Part shown: in pieces, positions 7,207 to 14,317 of the stretch
Position numbering within the stretch: the stretch's first letter is position 1
Layout of the letters: every line of letters begins with the position of its first letter
NCBI GenBank assembly: GCA_015485845.1
Contig: WFSU01000138.1
Span: 1 to 26,180 of the forward strand
Reading direction: 5' to 3'
DNA length: 26,180 nt
Source of the DNA: Nitratifractor sp.
GTDB lineage: Bacteria; Campylobacterota; Campylobacteria; Campylobacterales; Sulfurovaceae
Translations under genes and position numbers: made by a program
The notes under the pieces: generated by a model
The model's input: only the letters and a program-made list of their open reading frames with translations
Told to the model about the DNA's origin: nothing
Database searches by the model: none

Positions 7207-7231
7207 GAAACGGGACTAAAGTCCCTGCTTC
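7207..7231. repeat. Single REP-like hairpin C
   Basis: GGGACTAAAGTCCC (7212-7225) forms a perfect 6-bp stem with the ACTAAAGT core. Flanks GAA and TTC also pair. It has the same core type as the right unit of pair A, but no opposed partner was found. Confidence 0.6.
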
Positions 7232-7249
7232 TGCTGGGTGCTGTTGTGT

Positions 7250-7255
7250 TATAAT
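7250..7255 (+). promoter_or_regulatory. -10 box abutting the mnmC-like start (leaderless transcript likely)
   Basis: TATAAT ends 5 nt before the ATG at 7261, so transcription would start at or next to the start codon. No ribosome binding site is present. Confidence 0.55.
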
Positions 7256-7260
7256 CCCCT

Positions 7261-8073
7261 ATGCAAACCTACCCCGACAAACATCCCATCATCACCGAAG
7301 ACGGTACCCTGACACTTTATTCCGCTGAATTTGATCAAGCATACCACTCGACGCAGGACGGCGCACTCACTGAGAGCCTCACCAAGCACGTCATTCCGGC
7401 TCTACGCCTCCAGCAGGACAAAACCCACCTGAATATCCTCGACATCAACTATGGTCTGGGATACAACACGCTCGCCACCCTCTACACCATCCGAAAACAC
7501 AACCTTGACACTACCGTCCACATCCTCTCCCCCGAACTCGACGACAATTTGGTACGCTCCCTGAGTGACTTCGATTATCCCCCCGAATTTAAGGAACTCC
7601 GTTCCGTCATTGAAGCCATCAGCCAAAACCTACACTACAAAGACGAACAATTTACCATCGATATCCTCATAGGCGATGCCCGAAAAACCATCCAAAAACT
7701 CCTCACTCCTCACTCCTCACTCCTCACTGACAATGTCGAAACATATTTCGATATTGTCTACCAGGATGCGTTCAGCCCAAAAGCCAATCCCATGCTGTGG
7801 ACCCGTGAGTGGTTTGCCGATGTCCGTGCGATCTGTGCTGAGGATGCGATTCTCACCACTTATTCTATCGCTGCTGCGACCCGGATGGGATTGTATGAAA
7901 ATGGCTTCGAGCTCTACGGATACCACCCGGAGGGGACACGTCGATCGCTGATTGCTTCTCTTTCACCGATTGATGTTACGAAAATGGAGGGATTGGAGTG
8001 GATTGATATGGAACTCAAGATCGTGCGTAATCCAGAGGGGAGGAGTTTGCGGGATGGGGAGTTTGCTGTGTAG
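7261..8073 (+). CDS. MnmC-like tRNA U34 methyltransferase (methyltransferase domain only)
   Basis: The 270-residue protein has the MnmC N-terminal domain layout: the opening YSAEFDQAYHSTQDGALTES, a Rossmann SAM-binding region (ILDINYGLGYNTL, residues about 59-71), the acidic motif GDARKTIQKL, the catalytic FDIVYQDAFSPKANPMLWT and a late EGTRRSLIASL. In E. coli MnmC this domain methylates nm5s2U34 to mnm5s2U34 in tRNA. The C-terminal FAD oxidase domain is absent, as in several other bacteria. Residues about 147-156 (LLTPHSSLLT) form an extra loop encoded by four tandem heptamers at 7698-7728. The stop codon is TAG inside the GTAG of a REP-like unit. MnmG, acting on the same base, is encoded nearby. 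The mRNA is probably leaderless. Confidence 0.85.
   Translation: MQTYPDKHPIITEDGTLTLYSAEFDQAYHSTQDGALTESLTKHVIPALRLQQDKTHLNILDINYGLGYNTLATLYTIRKHNLDTTVHILSPELDDNLVRSLSDFDYPPEFKELRSVIEAISQNLHYKDEQFTIDILIGDARKTIQKLLTPHSSLLTDNVETYFDIVYQDAFSPKANPMLWTREWFADVRAICAEDAILTTYSIAAATRMGLYENGFELYGYHPEGTRRSLIASLSPIDVTKMEGLEWIDMELKIVRNPEGRSLRDGEFAV
7698..7728 (+). repeat. Heptamer array inside the mnmC-like gene (ACTCCTC x4 + ACT)
   Basis: Four perfect ACTCCTC units are followed by ACT. The unit length is not a multiple of three, so gain or loss of one unit would shift the reading frame. The array is followed at once by GACAATGTC, a very short palindrome. Confidence 0.9.
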
Positions 8074-8237
8074 GGTTGGCTTCAGCCGACCAAAAGGGGT
8101 TTGGACTCCAGTCCAACAATAGCAAATGCGTATACACAAACGGAGACGCGACTTCCGTCGCGTTTAATGGGACTGAAGTCCCAGCCCCTTTTACGGTGGT
8201 ATCCGCCACCCGGGCAGACACATGGGCCTGCCCCTAC
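8070..8237. repeat. Cluster of REP-like palindromes downstream of the mnmC-like gene
   Basis: Six palindromes lie in a row. GTAG plus GGTTGGCTTCAGCCGACC is at 8070-8091. TTGGACTCCAGTCCAA is at 8101-8116. GGAG plus ACGCGACTTCCGTCGCGT is at 8142-8163. GGGACTGAAGTCCC is at 8169-8182. A 5-bp GGTGG/CCACC hairpin is at 8195-8210. GGGCAG/CTGCCC at 8212-8233 is followed by CTAC, which is GTAG on the other strand. Together they fill most of the 208-nt gap before the cupin gene; no ORF here looks real. Confidence 0.75.
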
Positions 8238-8271
8238 GAATAAGGTTCCGCCAAGCCAACCCATGCAAACT

Positions 8272-8292
8272 TTCTCACTTCTCACTTCTCAC
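8272..8292. repeat. Heptamer array at the cupin gene 3' end (TTCTCAC x3)
   Basis: Three perfect TTCTCAC units overlap the end of the minus-strand cupin gene, whose TGA stop (8282-8284) lies inside the array. CACTT at the array edge pairs with AAGTG across a CCA loop, ending in the coding sequence. Confidence 0.85.
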
Positions 8293-8587
8293 TTCCAAAG
8301 TGTACCGCCAGCCACACCGTCCCACTTTCCACCTCCAGAACCCGATGCTTCGTATGCGCTGGAATCAGAAGCGACTCTCCCCGGTGCAGCACGGTTTCAT
8401 TTCCCTCAATCTCCAGTACCGCCTCCCCTTCGATCACCACGACCCATTCATCCTCTTCCTGATCGTAAAGGATCGGTTCGATATCGTCTGAGCTGACGAT
8501 GCGTAGAATGCGAGCGTTGGGGTGGTCGAGGAGGGTGGTGAAGGTTTCACCGGAGGCGGGGAAGGTGTCGGGGTAGAGGTTGGGCAT
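8282..8587 (-). CDS. Small single-domain cupin protein
   Basis: This 101-residue protein is a single cupin beta-barrel. Motif one is represented by EEDEWVVVIEGEAVLEI (conserved Glu and the G following the strand) and motif two by PAHTKHRVLEV with a metal-type histidine pair. Small cupins of this kind may bind metals or act as epimerases or dioxygenases; nothing here fixes the activity. The ATG is 1 nt past the ribE stop (TAATATG), so translation is probably coupled to ribE on one mRNA. The last residues (GSEK) and the stop codon are encoded by a heptamer repeat, so the native C-terminus may have been altered by insertion of the array. Confidence 0.85.
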   Translation of the reverse strand: MPNLYPDTFPASGETFTTLLDHPNARILRIVSSDDIEPILYDQEEDEWVVVIEGEAVLEIEGNETVLHRGESLLIPAHTKHRVLEVESGTVWLAVHFGSEK

Positions 8588-8588
8588 A

Positions 8589-9212
8589 TTAAAAACTCAT
8601 ATTCATCGCGTCGATATCATCCCAGCCAAGCCCTTTTTTCTTGTGCTTCTCCCGCTGCCTCAAAATATGTTCGATATACCGTGCGAAAAAATCAGTTTCG
8701 ATGTTGACGCGGGTGCCGACCTTGTATTCTTGGAACAGGGTGTTTTGGATAGTGTGGGGGATGATGGTGAGGCGGAAATCCTCGTCGCCCACTTCGTTGA
8801 CGGTCAGGGAGACGCCGTCGACGGTGATGGAGCCTTTGGGAATGACGTATGCCAGGCAGTGTTCGGGGATGCGGATGCGATAATCGGTGCCGTTGGTGCG
8901 GGGGGTGATGGCGATGATCTCCCCCATGCAGTCGACGTGTCCCTGGACGATGTGCCCTTCGAAGCGCTCCCCCATCTGCATCGCCGGCTCGATGTGGACG
9001 CGACCGCTCAGGCGGCTTTCGTCGATCACGGCGCGGGTCTCATCCGCCAACTCGACATCGAAGCCGTCGGGGTGGAGTGCCGTGACGGTGAGACAGACAC
9101 CGTTGACCGCTACGCTGTCCCCGATTGCGGGGCGGTAGTCGGCTCGGAGGGTAAGGGTGTGGTTGGCGTAGCGTTTGACCGTCGCCATTTCGCGGATCAG
9201 GCCGGTAAACAT
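8589..9212 (-). CDS. ribE: Riboflavin synthase alpha subunit
   Basis: The enzyme dismutates two 6,7-dimethyl-8-ribityllumazine molecules into riboflavin and a pyrimidinedione. The 207-residue protein starts at MFTGLIREMATVKRY, the classical N-terminus, with the ATG at 9212. An upstream in-frame ATG at 9356 would add residues encoded by repeats and is rejected. Two lumazine-binding repeats are clear: GDSVAVNGVCLTV and RVHIEPAMQMGERFEGHIVQGHVD in the first, KGSITVDGVSLTV with RLTIIPHTIQNTLF in the second. GGAG, 8 nt upstream, lies in the loop region of a 15-nt hairpin next to a heptamer array. It is transcribed away from mnmG and cotranscribed with the small cupin gene. The gene is also called ribC in some genomes. 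Confidence 0.95.
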   Translation of the reverse strand: MFTGLIREMATVKRYANHTLTLRADYRPAIGDSVAVNGVCLTVTALHPDGFDVELADETRAVIDESRLSGRVHIEPAMQMGERFEGHIVQGHVDCMGEIIAITPRTNGTDYRIRIPEHCLAYVIPKGSITVDGVSLTVNEVGDEDFRLTIIPHTIQNTLFQEYKVGTRVNIETDFFARYIEHILRQREKHKKKGLGWDDIDAMNMSF

Positions 9213-9214
9213 GG

Positions 9215-9257
9215 CGATACTCCGTATCGAGTGGGTAGTGGGTAGTGGGTAGTAGGT
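9215..9257 (-). repeat. Heptamer array plus GGA-loop hairpin over the ribE ribosome binding site
   Basis: On the minus strand four ACCCACT-type heptamers (9257-9230, the first imperfect) run straight into CGATAC-GGA-GTATCG (9229-9215). The Shine-Dalgarno GGAG spans the loop, and the ATG begins 2 nt after the hairpin. The mnmG side carries a mirror-image copy of this layout. Confidence 0.85.
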
Positions 9258-9298
9258 AGAAATGAGACGGTGTACTGCATAAAATCCTCTGTTTTGGA

Positions 9299-9317
9299 TA
9301 TAATTTCGCAAATTATA
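9299..9317. promoter_or_regulatory. Overlapping divergent promoters of mnmG (+) and ribE (-)
   Basis: TATAAT on the plus strand (9299-9304) points to mnmG. TATAAT on the minus strand (plus-strand ATTATA, 9312-9317) points to ribE. The predicted start sites lie within a few nucleotides of each other, so the two promoters probably compete. Each mRNA would have a leader of about 95 nt that includes a heptamer array. Confidence 0.55.
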
Positions 9318-9358
9318 GCATAATGGATGGGAAAGGAGTATAGTGAAGTGTGGCATCT

Positions 9359-9401
9359 ACCCACTACCCACTACGTACTACCCACTCCAAACGGAGTTTG
9401 G
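9359..9401 (+). repeat. Heptamer array plus GGA-loop hairpin over the mnmG ribosome binding site
   Basis: Four ACCCACT-type units (9359-9386, the third reads ACGTACT) run straight into CCAAAC-GGA-GTTTGG (9387-9401). GGAG at 9393-9396 is the ribosome binding site, and the ATG is 2 nt after the hairpin. Confidence 0.85.
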
Positions 9402-9403
9402 TT

Positions 9404-11272
9404 ATGGAAGAGTTTGATGTAATTGTCATCGGCGGAGGTCATGCGGGGATCGAAGCATCGCTGGCGGCAGCACGGATGGGGGTGCGGACGTTGTTGATCA
9501 CGATGCTCGTTGAGCAGATTGGTGCGAGCAGTTGCAATCCAGCGATTGGTGGGCTGGCCAAAGGGCATCTGGTCAAAGAAGTGGATGCCCTTGGTGGAGA
9601 GATGGGACGGATCACCGATGCGGCGGGGTTGCAGTTTCGACTGCTCAACTCCTCCAAGGGGCCTGCCGTGCGGGGATCACGGGCTCAGATCGATATGGAT
9701 CGTTATCGGATCGTCGCTCGGGAGGTGATCCTCAATACCCCCAATTTGGAGGTGAAGCAGGAGATCGTTACCGGTTTGCAGATGGAGGAGGGGATTGTCA
9801 CCGGTGTCACCACTCAGCTGGGCGATGTCTATGGTGCCAAACGGGTCATCATTACGGCAGGGACATTCCTCGGGGGCAAAGTGCATATCGGTGAACAGCA
9901 GCATGCCGCCGGACGGCAGGGGGAGTTTGCCTCGATCGAACTAGCGGAGTATCTGCGCTCCCTTGGCCTCGAGATTGGGCGGCTCAAGACGGGGACGTGC
10001 GCCCGGATTGCCGGGGAGAGTATCGACTTTTCGGTGATGGAGGAGCAGGGGGGAGATGGGGAGCCGATCCCCTTTTCGTTTCGTACCGACCGGGAGGATT
10101 TTTCTCCTGATCAGATGCCCTGTTATGTCACATACACCAACGAAACCACCCACAATATCATCGAGAGCAATTTTCACCGCGCCCCCCTTTTCAGCGGTCA
10201 GATCGAAGGGGTGGGGCCCCGGTATTGTCCGAGCATTGAGGATAAGATCGACCGGTTTCGGGATCGTCCCCGGCATCAAATCTTCGTCGAGCCTCAGACA
10301 CGCGAAGCGACCGAATACTACCTCAATGGAATGAGTACCTCCCTGCCTACCGATGTGCAGCTGGCGATGATCCGCTCTGTTCCCGGACTTGAGAACGCCA
10401 AAATCGTCCGTTACGGCTACGCCATCGAATACGACTACATCCAGCCCACCGAGCTGCGCCACACGCTCGAGACCAAGACCATTCCCCACCTCTACTGGGC
10501 AGGGCAGGTCAACGGAACCACCGGCTACGAAGAGGCAGCGGCTCAGGGGCTTATGGCCGGGATCAATGCTGCCCGTTCGGTTCAGGGTAAGGAGCCCTTT
10601 GTCCTCGGGCGGGATGAAGCCTATATCGGTGTGCTGATCGACGATCTTGTGACCAAAGGGACTCAGGAGCCCTACCGGATGTTTACCTCCCGCGCCGAGT
10701 ACCGCCTGCTGCTGAGGGAAGACAATGCTGACTTGCGACTGAGCCATTATGGAGAGGAACTTGGTTTGCTCGATTCGGATATCGCGGAGAAGGTGGAAGT
10801 AAAAAAAGCAGCCATAGACGAAGCCCTGACGTGGCTGCGTGAACACCACGCCACCCCCACCAAAACCTTCCTCGAGCAACTTGCCGCCATCGGCCACGAA
10901 AAAATCAACGACAAAACGGCCTGGATTGATGCGATCGGCCGGGGGGATTGGACGCAAGAGCAGCTTGTGACGGTTTTGCCGGAATGTGCCCGCTACGATG
11001 CGGGTGTTCTCGAGCAGGTACTCATCGAAGCCAAATATCACCGTTATATCGAAAAACAACAGCTTCAGATCGACCGCATGCATGAGATGATGCGGATCAA
11101 GATCCCGGAGGGGTTTGATTTTGCGACGGTGCAGGGGTTGAGCAACGAGATCGTCGAAAAACTTCAGAAAGCCACCCCTCCCACGCTCCAGAGTGCTTCG
11201 CAAATCAGCGGGATTACCCCGGCAGCTTTGGAGATTCTTCATGTTTATATCAAGATGAAACAAAGGGTATAA
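9404..11272 (+). CDS. mnmG: tRNA uridine-5-carboxymethylaminomethyl(34) synthesis enzyme MnmG
   Basis: MnmG with MnmE installs carboxymethylaminomethyl (or aminomethyl) groups on tRNA wobble U34 in the cytoplasm, using FAD and methylene-THF. The chosen ATG at 9404 gives 622 residues, the normal length; an ATG at 9350 would add 18 residues coded by heptamer repeats. The N-terminal FAD motif is DVIVIGGGHAGIEAS (residues 5-19), followed by SSCNPAIGGLAKGHLVKEVDALGG, RLKTGTCARI, YCPSIEDKI, EPQT, and the late QVNGTTGYEEAAAQGLMAGINAA. The helical C-terminal tRNA/MnmE-binding part is complete. It probably functions together with the mnmC-like gene encoded 1.3 kb upstream. Confidence 0.97.
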   Translation: MEEFDVIVIGGGHAGIEASLAAARMGVRTLLITMLVEQIGASSCNPAIGGLAKGHLVKEVDALGGEMGRITDAAGLQFRLLNSSKGPAVRGSRAQIDMDRYRIVAREVILNTPNLEVKQEIVTGLQMEEGIVTGVTTQLGDVYGAKRVIITAGTFLGGKVHIGEQQHAAGRQGEFASIELAEYLRSLGLEIGRLKTGTCARIAGESIDFSVMEEQGGDGEPIPFSFRTDREDFSPDQMPCYVTYTNETTHNIIESNFHRAPLFSGQIEGVGPRYCPSIEDKIDRFRDRPRHQIFVEPQTREATEYYLNGMSTSLPTDVQLAMIRSVPGLENAKIVRYGYAIEYDYIQPTELRHTLETKTIPHLYWAGQVNGTTGYEEAAAQGLMAGINAARSVQGKEPFVLGRDEAYIGVLIDDLVTKGTQEPYRMFTSRAEYRLLLREDNADLRLSHYGEELGLLDSDIAEKVEVKKAAIDEALTWLREHHATPTKTFLEQLAAIGHEKINDKTAWIDAIGRGDWTQEQLVTVLPECARYDAGVLEQVLIEAKYHRYIEKQQLQIDRMHEMMRIKIPEGFDFATVQGLSNEIVEKLQKATPPTLQSASQISGITPAALEILHVYIKMKQRV

Positions 11273-11325
11273 GAAACTTTCGTATTTGACTGGCTTATAT
11301 GCTGAATTATTTCAGGATAAGATTA

Positions 11326-11427
11326 GACGATTTATTGTAACTTTTTGCTACATATATCGTCAAAAAAAAGGCAATTTCTCTCTGCATGACCCACATCAAT
11401 ACCCTTTAAATTAAATCGTCCTATAAT
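11326..11427 (+). promoter_or_regulatory. petABC promoter with inverted repeat
   Basis: TATAAT at 11422-11427 lies 32 nt before the petA start. The 9-mer GACGATTTA (11326-11334) has a perfect inverted copy, TAAATCGTC (11412-11420), ending 1 nt before the -10 box. ATCGTC occurs a further time at 11356-11361. This could be a regulator site, or chance similarity in an AT-rich spacer. Confidence 0.5.
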
Positions 11428-11458
11428 ATTGCGTTTAAAACTCTACAAAAGGATGACT

Positions 11459-11998
11459 ATGAGCGAACGAAGAGATTTCTTCGGCAAGGCTCTCGGCGCG
11501 TTTGCCGGTCTGGGTGCCCTCGGGGCGCTCTATGCCGCCAAGCGCACCTGGGATCCCTTGCCCAGCGTAAAGGCAGGTGGGTTTACCACCATTGATGTGA
11601 GTGCAGCCCAAGAGAATGTACTCAATACGGAGATGTGGCGAGGGAAGCCGATCTTTGTCCTCAAACTGGGCAAAAATGCCAAACCCGCCTCCGCGCCCAA
11701 CGGGAACGATGCCAATGCCTACGACGACAAGCGTCTGATTGAGATCGGTGGCAGCAAATACCTCGTGGCCATCGGTCTGTGTACCCACCTCGGATGTATC
11801 CCCGCGTACTTTGGTGACGAGAACAAGTTCAAATGTGCGTGCCACGGTGGAGAATTCAGCGCCGCCGGTGAAGTGCTCAAGTCGCCACCGCCAAGTCCGC
11901 TGGTGATCCCCCCATTCAAGATTGACGGCAACAAACTTGTGCTCGGCGAAGAAGGCCCGGAGTACAAGAAAATGAAAGCCGACGGCTTAGTGGCATAA
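11459..11998 (+). CDS. petA: Ubiquinol-cytochrome c reductase, Rieske iron-sulfur subunit
   Basis: This subunit passes electrons from quinol to the c-type cytochrome of the bc1 complex on the periplasmic side. The start at 11459 fits AAAAGG at 11447-11452; an in-frame ATG 6 nt upstream is possible, and a TTG at 11429 is too close to the -10 box. The 179-residue protein begins with a twin-arginine-like anchor (SERRDFFGKALGAF, then a glycine/alanine-rich helix). The cluster boxes are CTHLGC (Cys108, His110, Cys113) and CACHGG (Cys126, Cys128, His129). Cys108, His110, Cys128 and His129 bind the 2Fe-2S cluster, and Cys113-Cys126 is the expected disulfide. It is the first gene of petABC, with a 9-nt gap to petB. 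Confidence 0.95.
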   Translation: MSERRDFFGKALGAFAGLGALGALYAAKRTWDPLPSVKAGGFTTIDVSAAQENVLNTEMWRGKPIFVLKLGKNAKPASAPNGNDANAYDDKRLIEIGGSKYLVAIGLCTHLGCIPAYFGDENKFKCACHGGEFSAAGEVLKSPPPSPLVIPPFKIDGNKLVLGEEGPEYKKMKADGLVA

Positions 11999-12007
11999 GG
12001 AGCGAGC

Positions 12008-13240
12008 ATGGCACATTTTGATAAAGCATTCCCATTTAGCAACAAATGGATGGATCAACGTCTCGGGGTCAACACCCTCGAAAAAGTCCTCTCTACGGAG
12101 TATTGGATTCCTAAAAATATCAACTTCCTCTGGGCGATGGGGATGGTTCTCGCCGCCACGTTTGGTATGCTGGTACTCAGCGGTATCTTCCTGCTGATGT
12201 ACTACATCCCCGACACAGGCAAAGCGTTTGATGCGGTCAACTACACCATCATGTCCCAAGTGGGCTATGGATGGCTTTGGCGCCATATCCACGGTGTGGG
12301 TGCCTCAGTCGTTTTCCTGATTATCTACATTCACATGTTTACCGGTATCTATTATGGTTCATACAAAAAAGGGCGCGAACTGATTTGGCTCAGCGGGATG
12401 CTTCTGTTTGTAAGTTTCTCTGCTGAGGCTTTTTCAGGCTACATGCTCCCTTGGGGTCAGATGAGTTACTGGGCTGGGATGGTTATCACCAACCTGTTCT
12501 CTCTTGGTTCCCTCCATTTTGACGGTTTGGTTGAGTGGATTCGTGGTGGATATGTCCCGGGACAGGCGTACCTCGGTCGCTTCTTCATGCTGCACGTCCT
12601 GTTGATGCCGTTGATTATCATGGCACTCATCGTCTTGCACTTCGGTACCCTCCGACTCCCCCACGTCAATAACCAAGATGGCGAAGAAGTCGACTTCGAA
12701 GAGTCCGCTGCCCTTTGGAAAGCCGGACGTAAAAAAGAGTCCAAAGTTATCCCCTTTGTCCCCGTCTTCCTTAGTAAAGACGTGTTCGTCATGGGGATCT
12801 ATTTTATCCTCTTCTTCTATCTCGTATTCTACCACTTCGAGTTTGCGATGGATCCGGTCAACTTTGACCCGGCTGATCCGCTCAAGACGCCGACCCACAT
12901 TTATCCTGAGTGGTATTTCCTCTGGAGCTATGAGATCCTCCGTCCGTTCTCCAAAAATGTCGGCTTGATGGCGTTTGGGTTTGCGCAGGTGATTTTCATG
13001 CTGCTGCCGTTCCTCGATCGCAGCCCCAATGTCGCACCGGCCAATCGTCGCCGTCCGTTCCGCTGCTGGTTCTGGATCTTGCTCGTCGATATGATCACGT
13101 TGACCATCATGGGGAAACTTCCTCCGACCGATCCTACGTTCGCCATGATTGGTAAGATTGCCGCCATTACGTTTATCGTCTTGTGGCTTATCCTGCCGTT
13201 CATTACCAAAATCGAAAAACTCGTAGGAGGTAAAAAATAA
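12008..13240 (+). CDS. petB: Ubiquinol-cytochrome c reductase, cytochrome b subunit
   Basis: The 410-residue single-chain cytochrome b holds the N-terminal four-helix heme part and the C-terminal part in one protein. Heme ligands are His95 and His109 (RHIHGVGAS ... IYIHMF) and His196 and His211 (MLHVLLM ... VLHFG). The second pair is spaced one residue wider than in mitochondrial cytochrome b, as in b6-type proteins. The quinol-site motif PEWY is at 300-303 (IYPEWYFLWSYEILR). The C-terminal three to four helices extend to residue 400. TAAGGAG upstream is a strong ribosome binding site. The stop overlaps the petC ATG by one base (TAATG). Confidence 0.97.
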   Translation: MAHFDKAFPFSNKWMDQRLGVNTLEKVLSTEYWIPKNINFLWAMGMVLAATFGMLVLSGIFLLMYYIPDTGKAFDAVNYTIMSQVGYGWLWRHIHGVGASVVFLIIYIHMFTGIYYGSYKKGRELIWLSGMLLFVSFSAEAFSGYMLPWGQMSYWAGMVITNLFSLGSLHFDGLVEWIRGGYVPGQAYLGRFFMLHVLLMPLIIMALIVLHFGTLRLPHVNNQDGEEVDFEESAALWKAGRKKESKVIPFVPVFLSKDVFVMGIYFILFFYLVFYHFEFAMDPVNFDPADPLKTPTHIYPEWYFLWSYEILRPFSKNVGLMAFGFAQVIFMLLPFLDRSPNVAPANRRRPFRCWFWILLVDMITLTIMGKLPPTDPTFAMIGKIAAITFIVLWLILPFITKIEKLVGGKK

Positions 13241-14193
13241 TGAAAGAGCTTAAAATTCTCGCCGTTGTCGTGTTCTTCACGCTGATTACCTACTACGGTG
13301 TCGAGCCCTATGCTCACCACCAGATGCACAAAAAAGTCGATGCCAAGGGCAATGAAATCGTTTACGAATTCAAAGACTTCAAATACCCGGATCTCAAAGC
13401 CGTTGCCGCCAAAGGTGATGCTACAGCCGGCAAAGCGATGATCAGTGCCTGTACCGGATGTCACGGGATCGCATCTCAGAAGATGAAAGCTCCTATGGAT
13501 GCTTCTGCCTCCGCAGGTGCTTACGGAGTCAATCCTCCCGATCTGAGCAACGCCGGTGCCGTCTTTGATGAGAAGTTCCTGATTCACTTTATCATGGATC
13601 CTGTTCATACTGCGATGGTGGCTCACAAATTCAAAGGGAACAAGCAATATCCGATGCCGGTCGTTGCTCCCGACGCACAGACCGCTGCCAACATCGTCGC
13701 GTATCTCAAGTCGATCGCTCCCAAAGAGATCACACCCAAGGAAGCCTTCGTCACCGCTTGCGGTCGCTGTCACGCAGATCGTTACGGCAAATGGACACAA
13801 ATTGGTGATGTACCCAAAACTAAGCCCAACATTGTCACACATCAAGATCCCCAGATGCTGGCGTTCCAGGGTAAAGTGGCTGAGTATCAGGATCACCTCG
13901 CCAAGTACATGGGCAAGTTGCCGCCTGATCTGAGCATCATGATTCGTGCCCGCAGCGAAGAGTTCATGCAGAACTTCATCGAAAACCCCCAGTCTCAACT
14001 CCCCGGCACAGCGATGCCGCGTGTGGGTGTGAGCAAAGAAGGGTTTGAGAAGGTCATTGCTTACCTCGAAGAGACCGGAGACCCCTCCAAACCTAAGCGT
14101 GCCGCTGTCGGCCCATGGGTACTTGGATTCTTCTTTATCTTTACTCTGCTGGCATACCTGTGGAAACAGTCTCAATGGAAAGACCTCCACTAA
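13240..14193 (+). CDS. petC: Diheme cytochrome c subunit of the bc1 complex
   Basis: In place of a classical cytochrome c1, the third gene encodes a diheme cytochrome c, as is usual in Campylobacterota. The 317-residue protein has an N-terminal membrane anchor (residues 5-20) and a C-terminal one (about 292-310). Heme sites are CTGCH (71-75) and CGRCH (174-178). Candidate axial methionines are Met139 (YPMPVV) and the Met in GTAMPRVG near residue 265. It accepts electrons from the Rieske cluster and passes them to periplasmic cytochromes. Its start overlaps petB by one base, so translation is coupled. A terminator-like hairpin follows 6 nt after the stop. Confidence 0.93.
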   Translation: MKELKILAVVVFFTLITYYGVEPYAHHQMHKKVDAKGNEIVYEFKDFKYPDLKAVAAKGDATAGKAMISACTGCHGIASQKMKAPMDASASAGAYGVNPPDLSNAGAVFDEKFLIHFIMDPVHTAMVAHKFKGNKQYPMPVVAPDAQTAANIVAYLKSIAPKEITPKEAFVTACGRCHADRYGKWTQIGDVPKTKPNIVTHQDPQMLAFQGKVAEYQDHLAKYMGKLPPDLSIMIRARSEEFMQNFIENPQSQLPGTAMPRVGVSKEGFEKVIAYLEETGDPSKPKRAAVGPWVLGFFFIFTLLAYLWKQSQWKDLH

Positions 14194-14199
14194 TTTTTC

Positions 14200-14214
14200 G
14201 CGGTATTTTGCCGC
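14200..14214 (+). terminator. Terminator-like hairpin after petC
   Basis: GCGGTA (14200-14205) pairs with TGCCGC (14209-14214) around a TTT loop, with one G-U pair. The U-tract after it is weak (ATCTTT), so it may be only partly efficient. Confidence 0.45.
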
Positions 14215-14217
14215 ATC

Positions 14218-14276
14218 TTTGAGGGAGTGGGCTCAGTCATGTACTGGGCGTACACTCCTTCGCCACAACCCTCAAA
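14218..14276. repeat. Nested hairpin of unknown role downstream of petC
   Basis: TTTGAGGG (14218-14225) pairs with CCCTCAAA (14269-14276). Inside it GGAGTG pairs with CACTCC, and within that GCTCAGT pairs with ACTGGGC around a CATGT loop. It differs in sequence from the REP-like units but shares GGAG at the base. Confidence 0.5.
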
Positions 14277-14317
14277 CCTACGACAAACTACCACAAAAAC
14301 ATGATGCAAACAATCAT

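Noticed and set aside
8101..8496. A 131-residue plus-strand open frame across the REP-like cluster and the cupin gene
   Set aside because: It is proline-rich noise made of palindromes and the antisense of the cupin gene.
9213..9403. Upstream starts for ribE (ATG 9356) and mnmG (ATG 9350)
   Set aside because: Both extensions run through the heptamer arrays and place the real N-termini (MFTGL and MEEFDVIVIGGG) internally, although each has its own GGAG site.
9941..11263. Long antisense open frames opposite mnmG, petB/petC (12928-14190) and napA (21900-23201)
   Set aside because: All lie opposite strongly conserved proteins, show no domain and have no ribosome binding site.
11429..11458. TTG at 11429 as the petA start
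   Set aside because: It lies one base after the -10 box and would precede transcription start.
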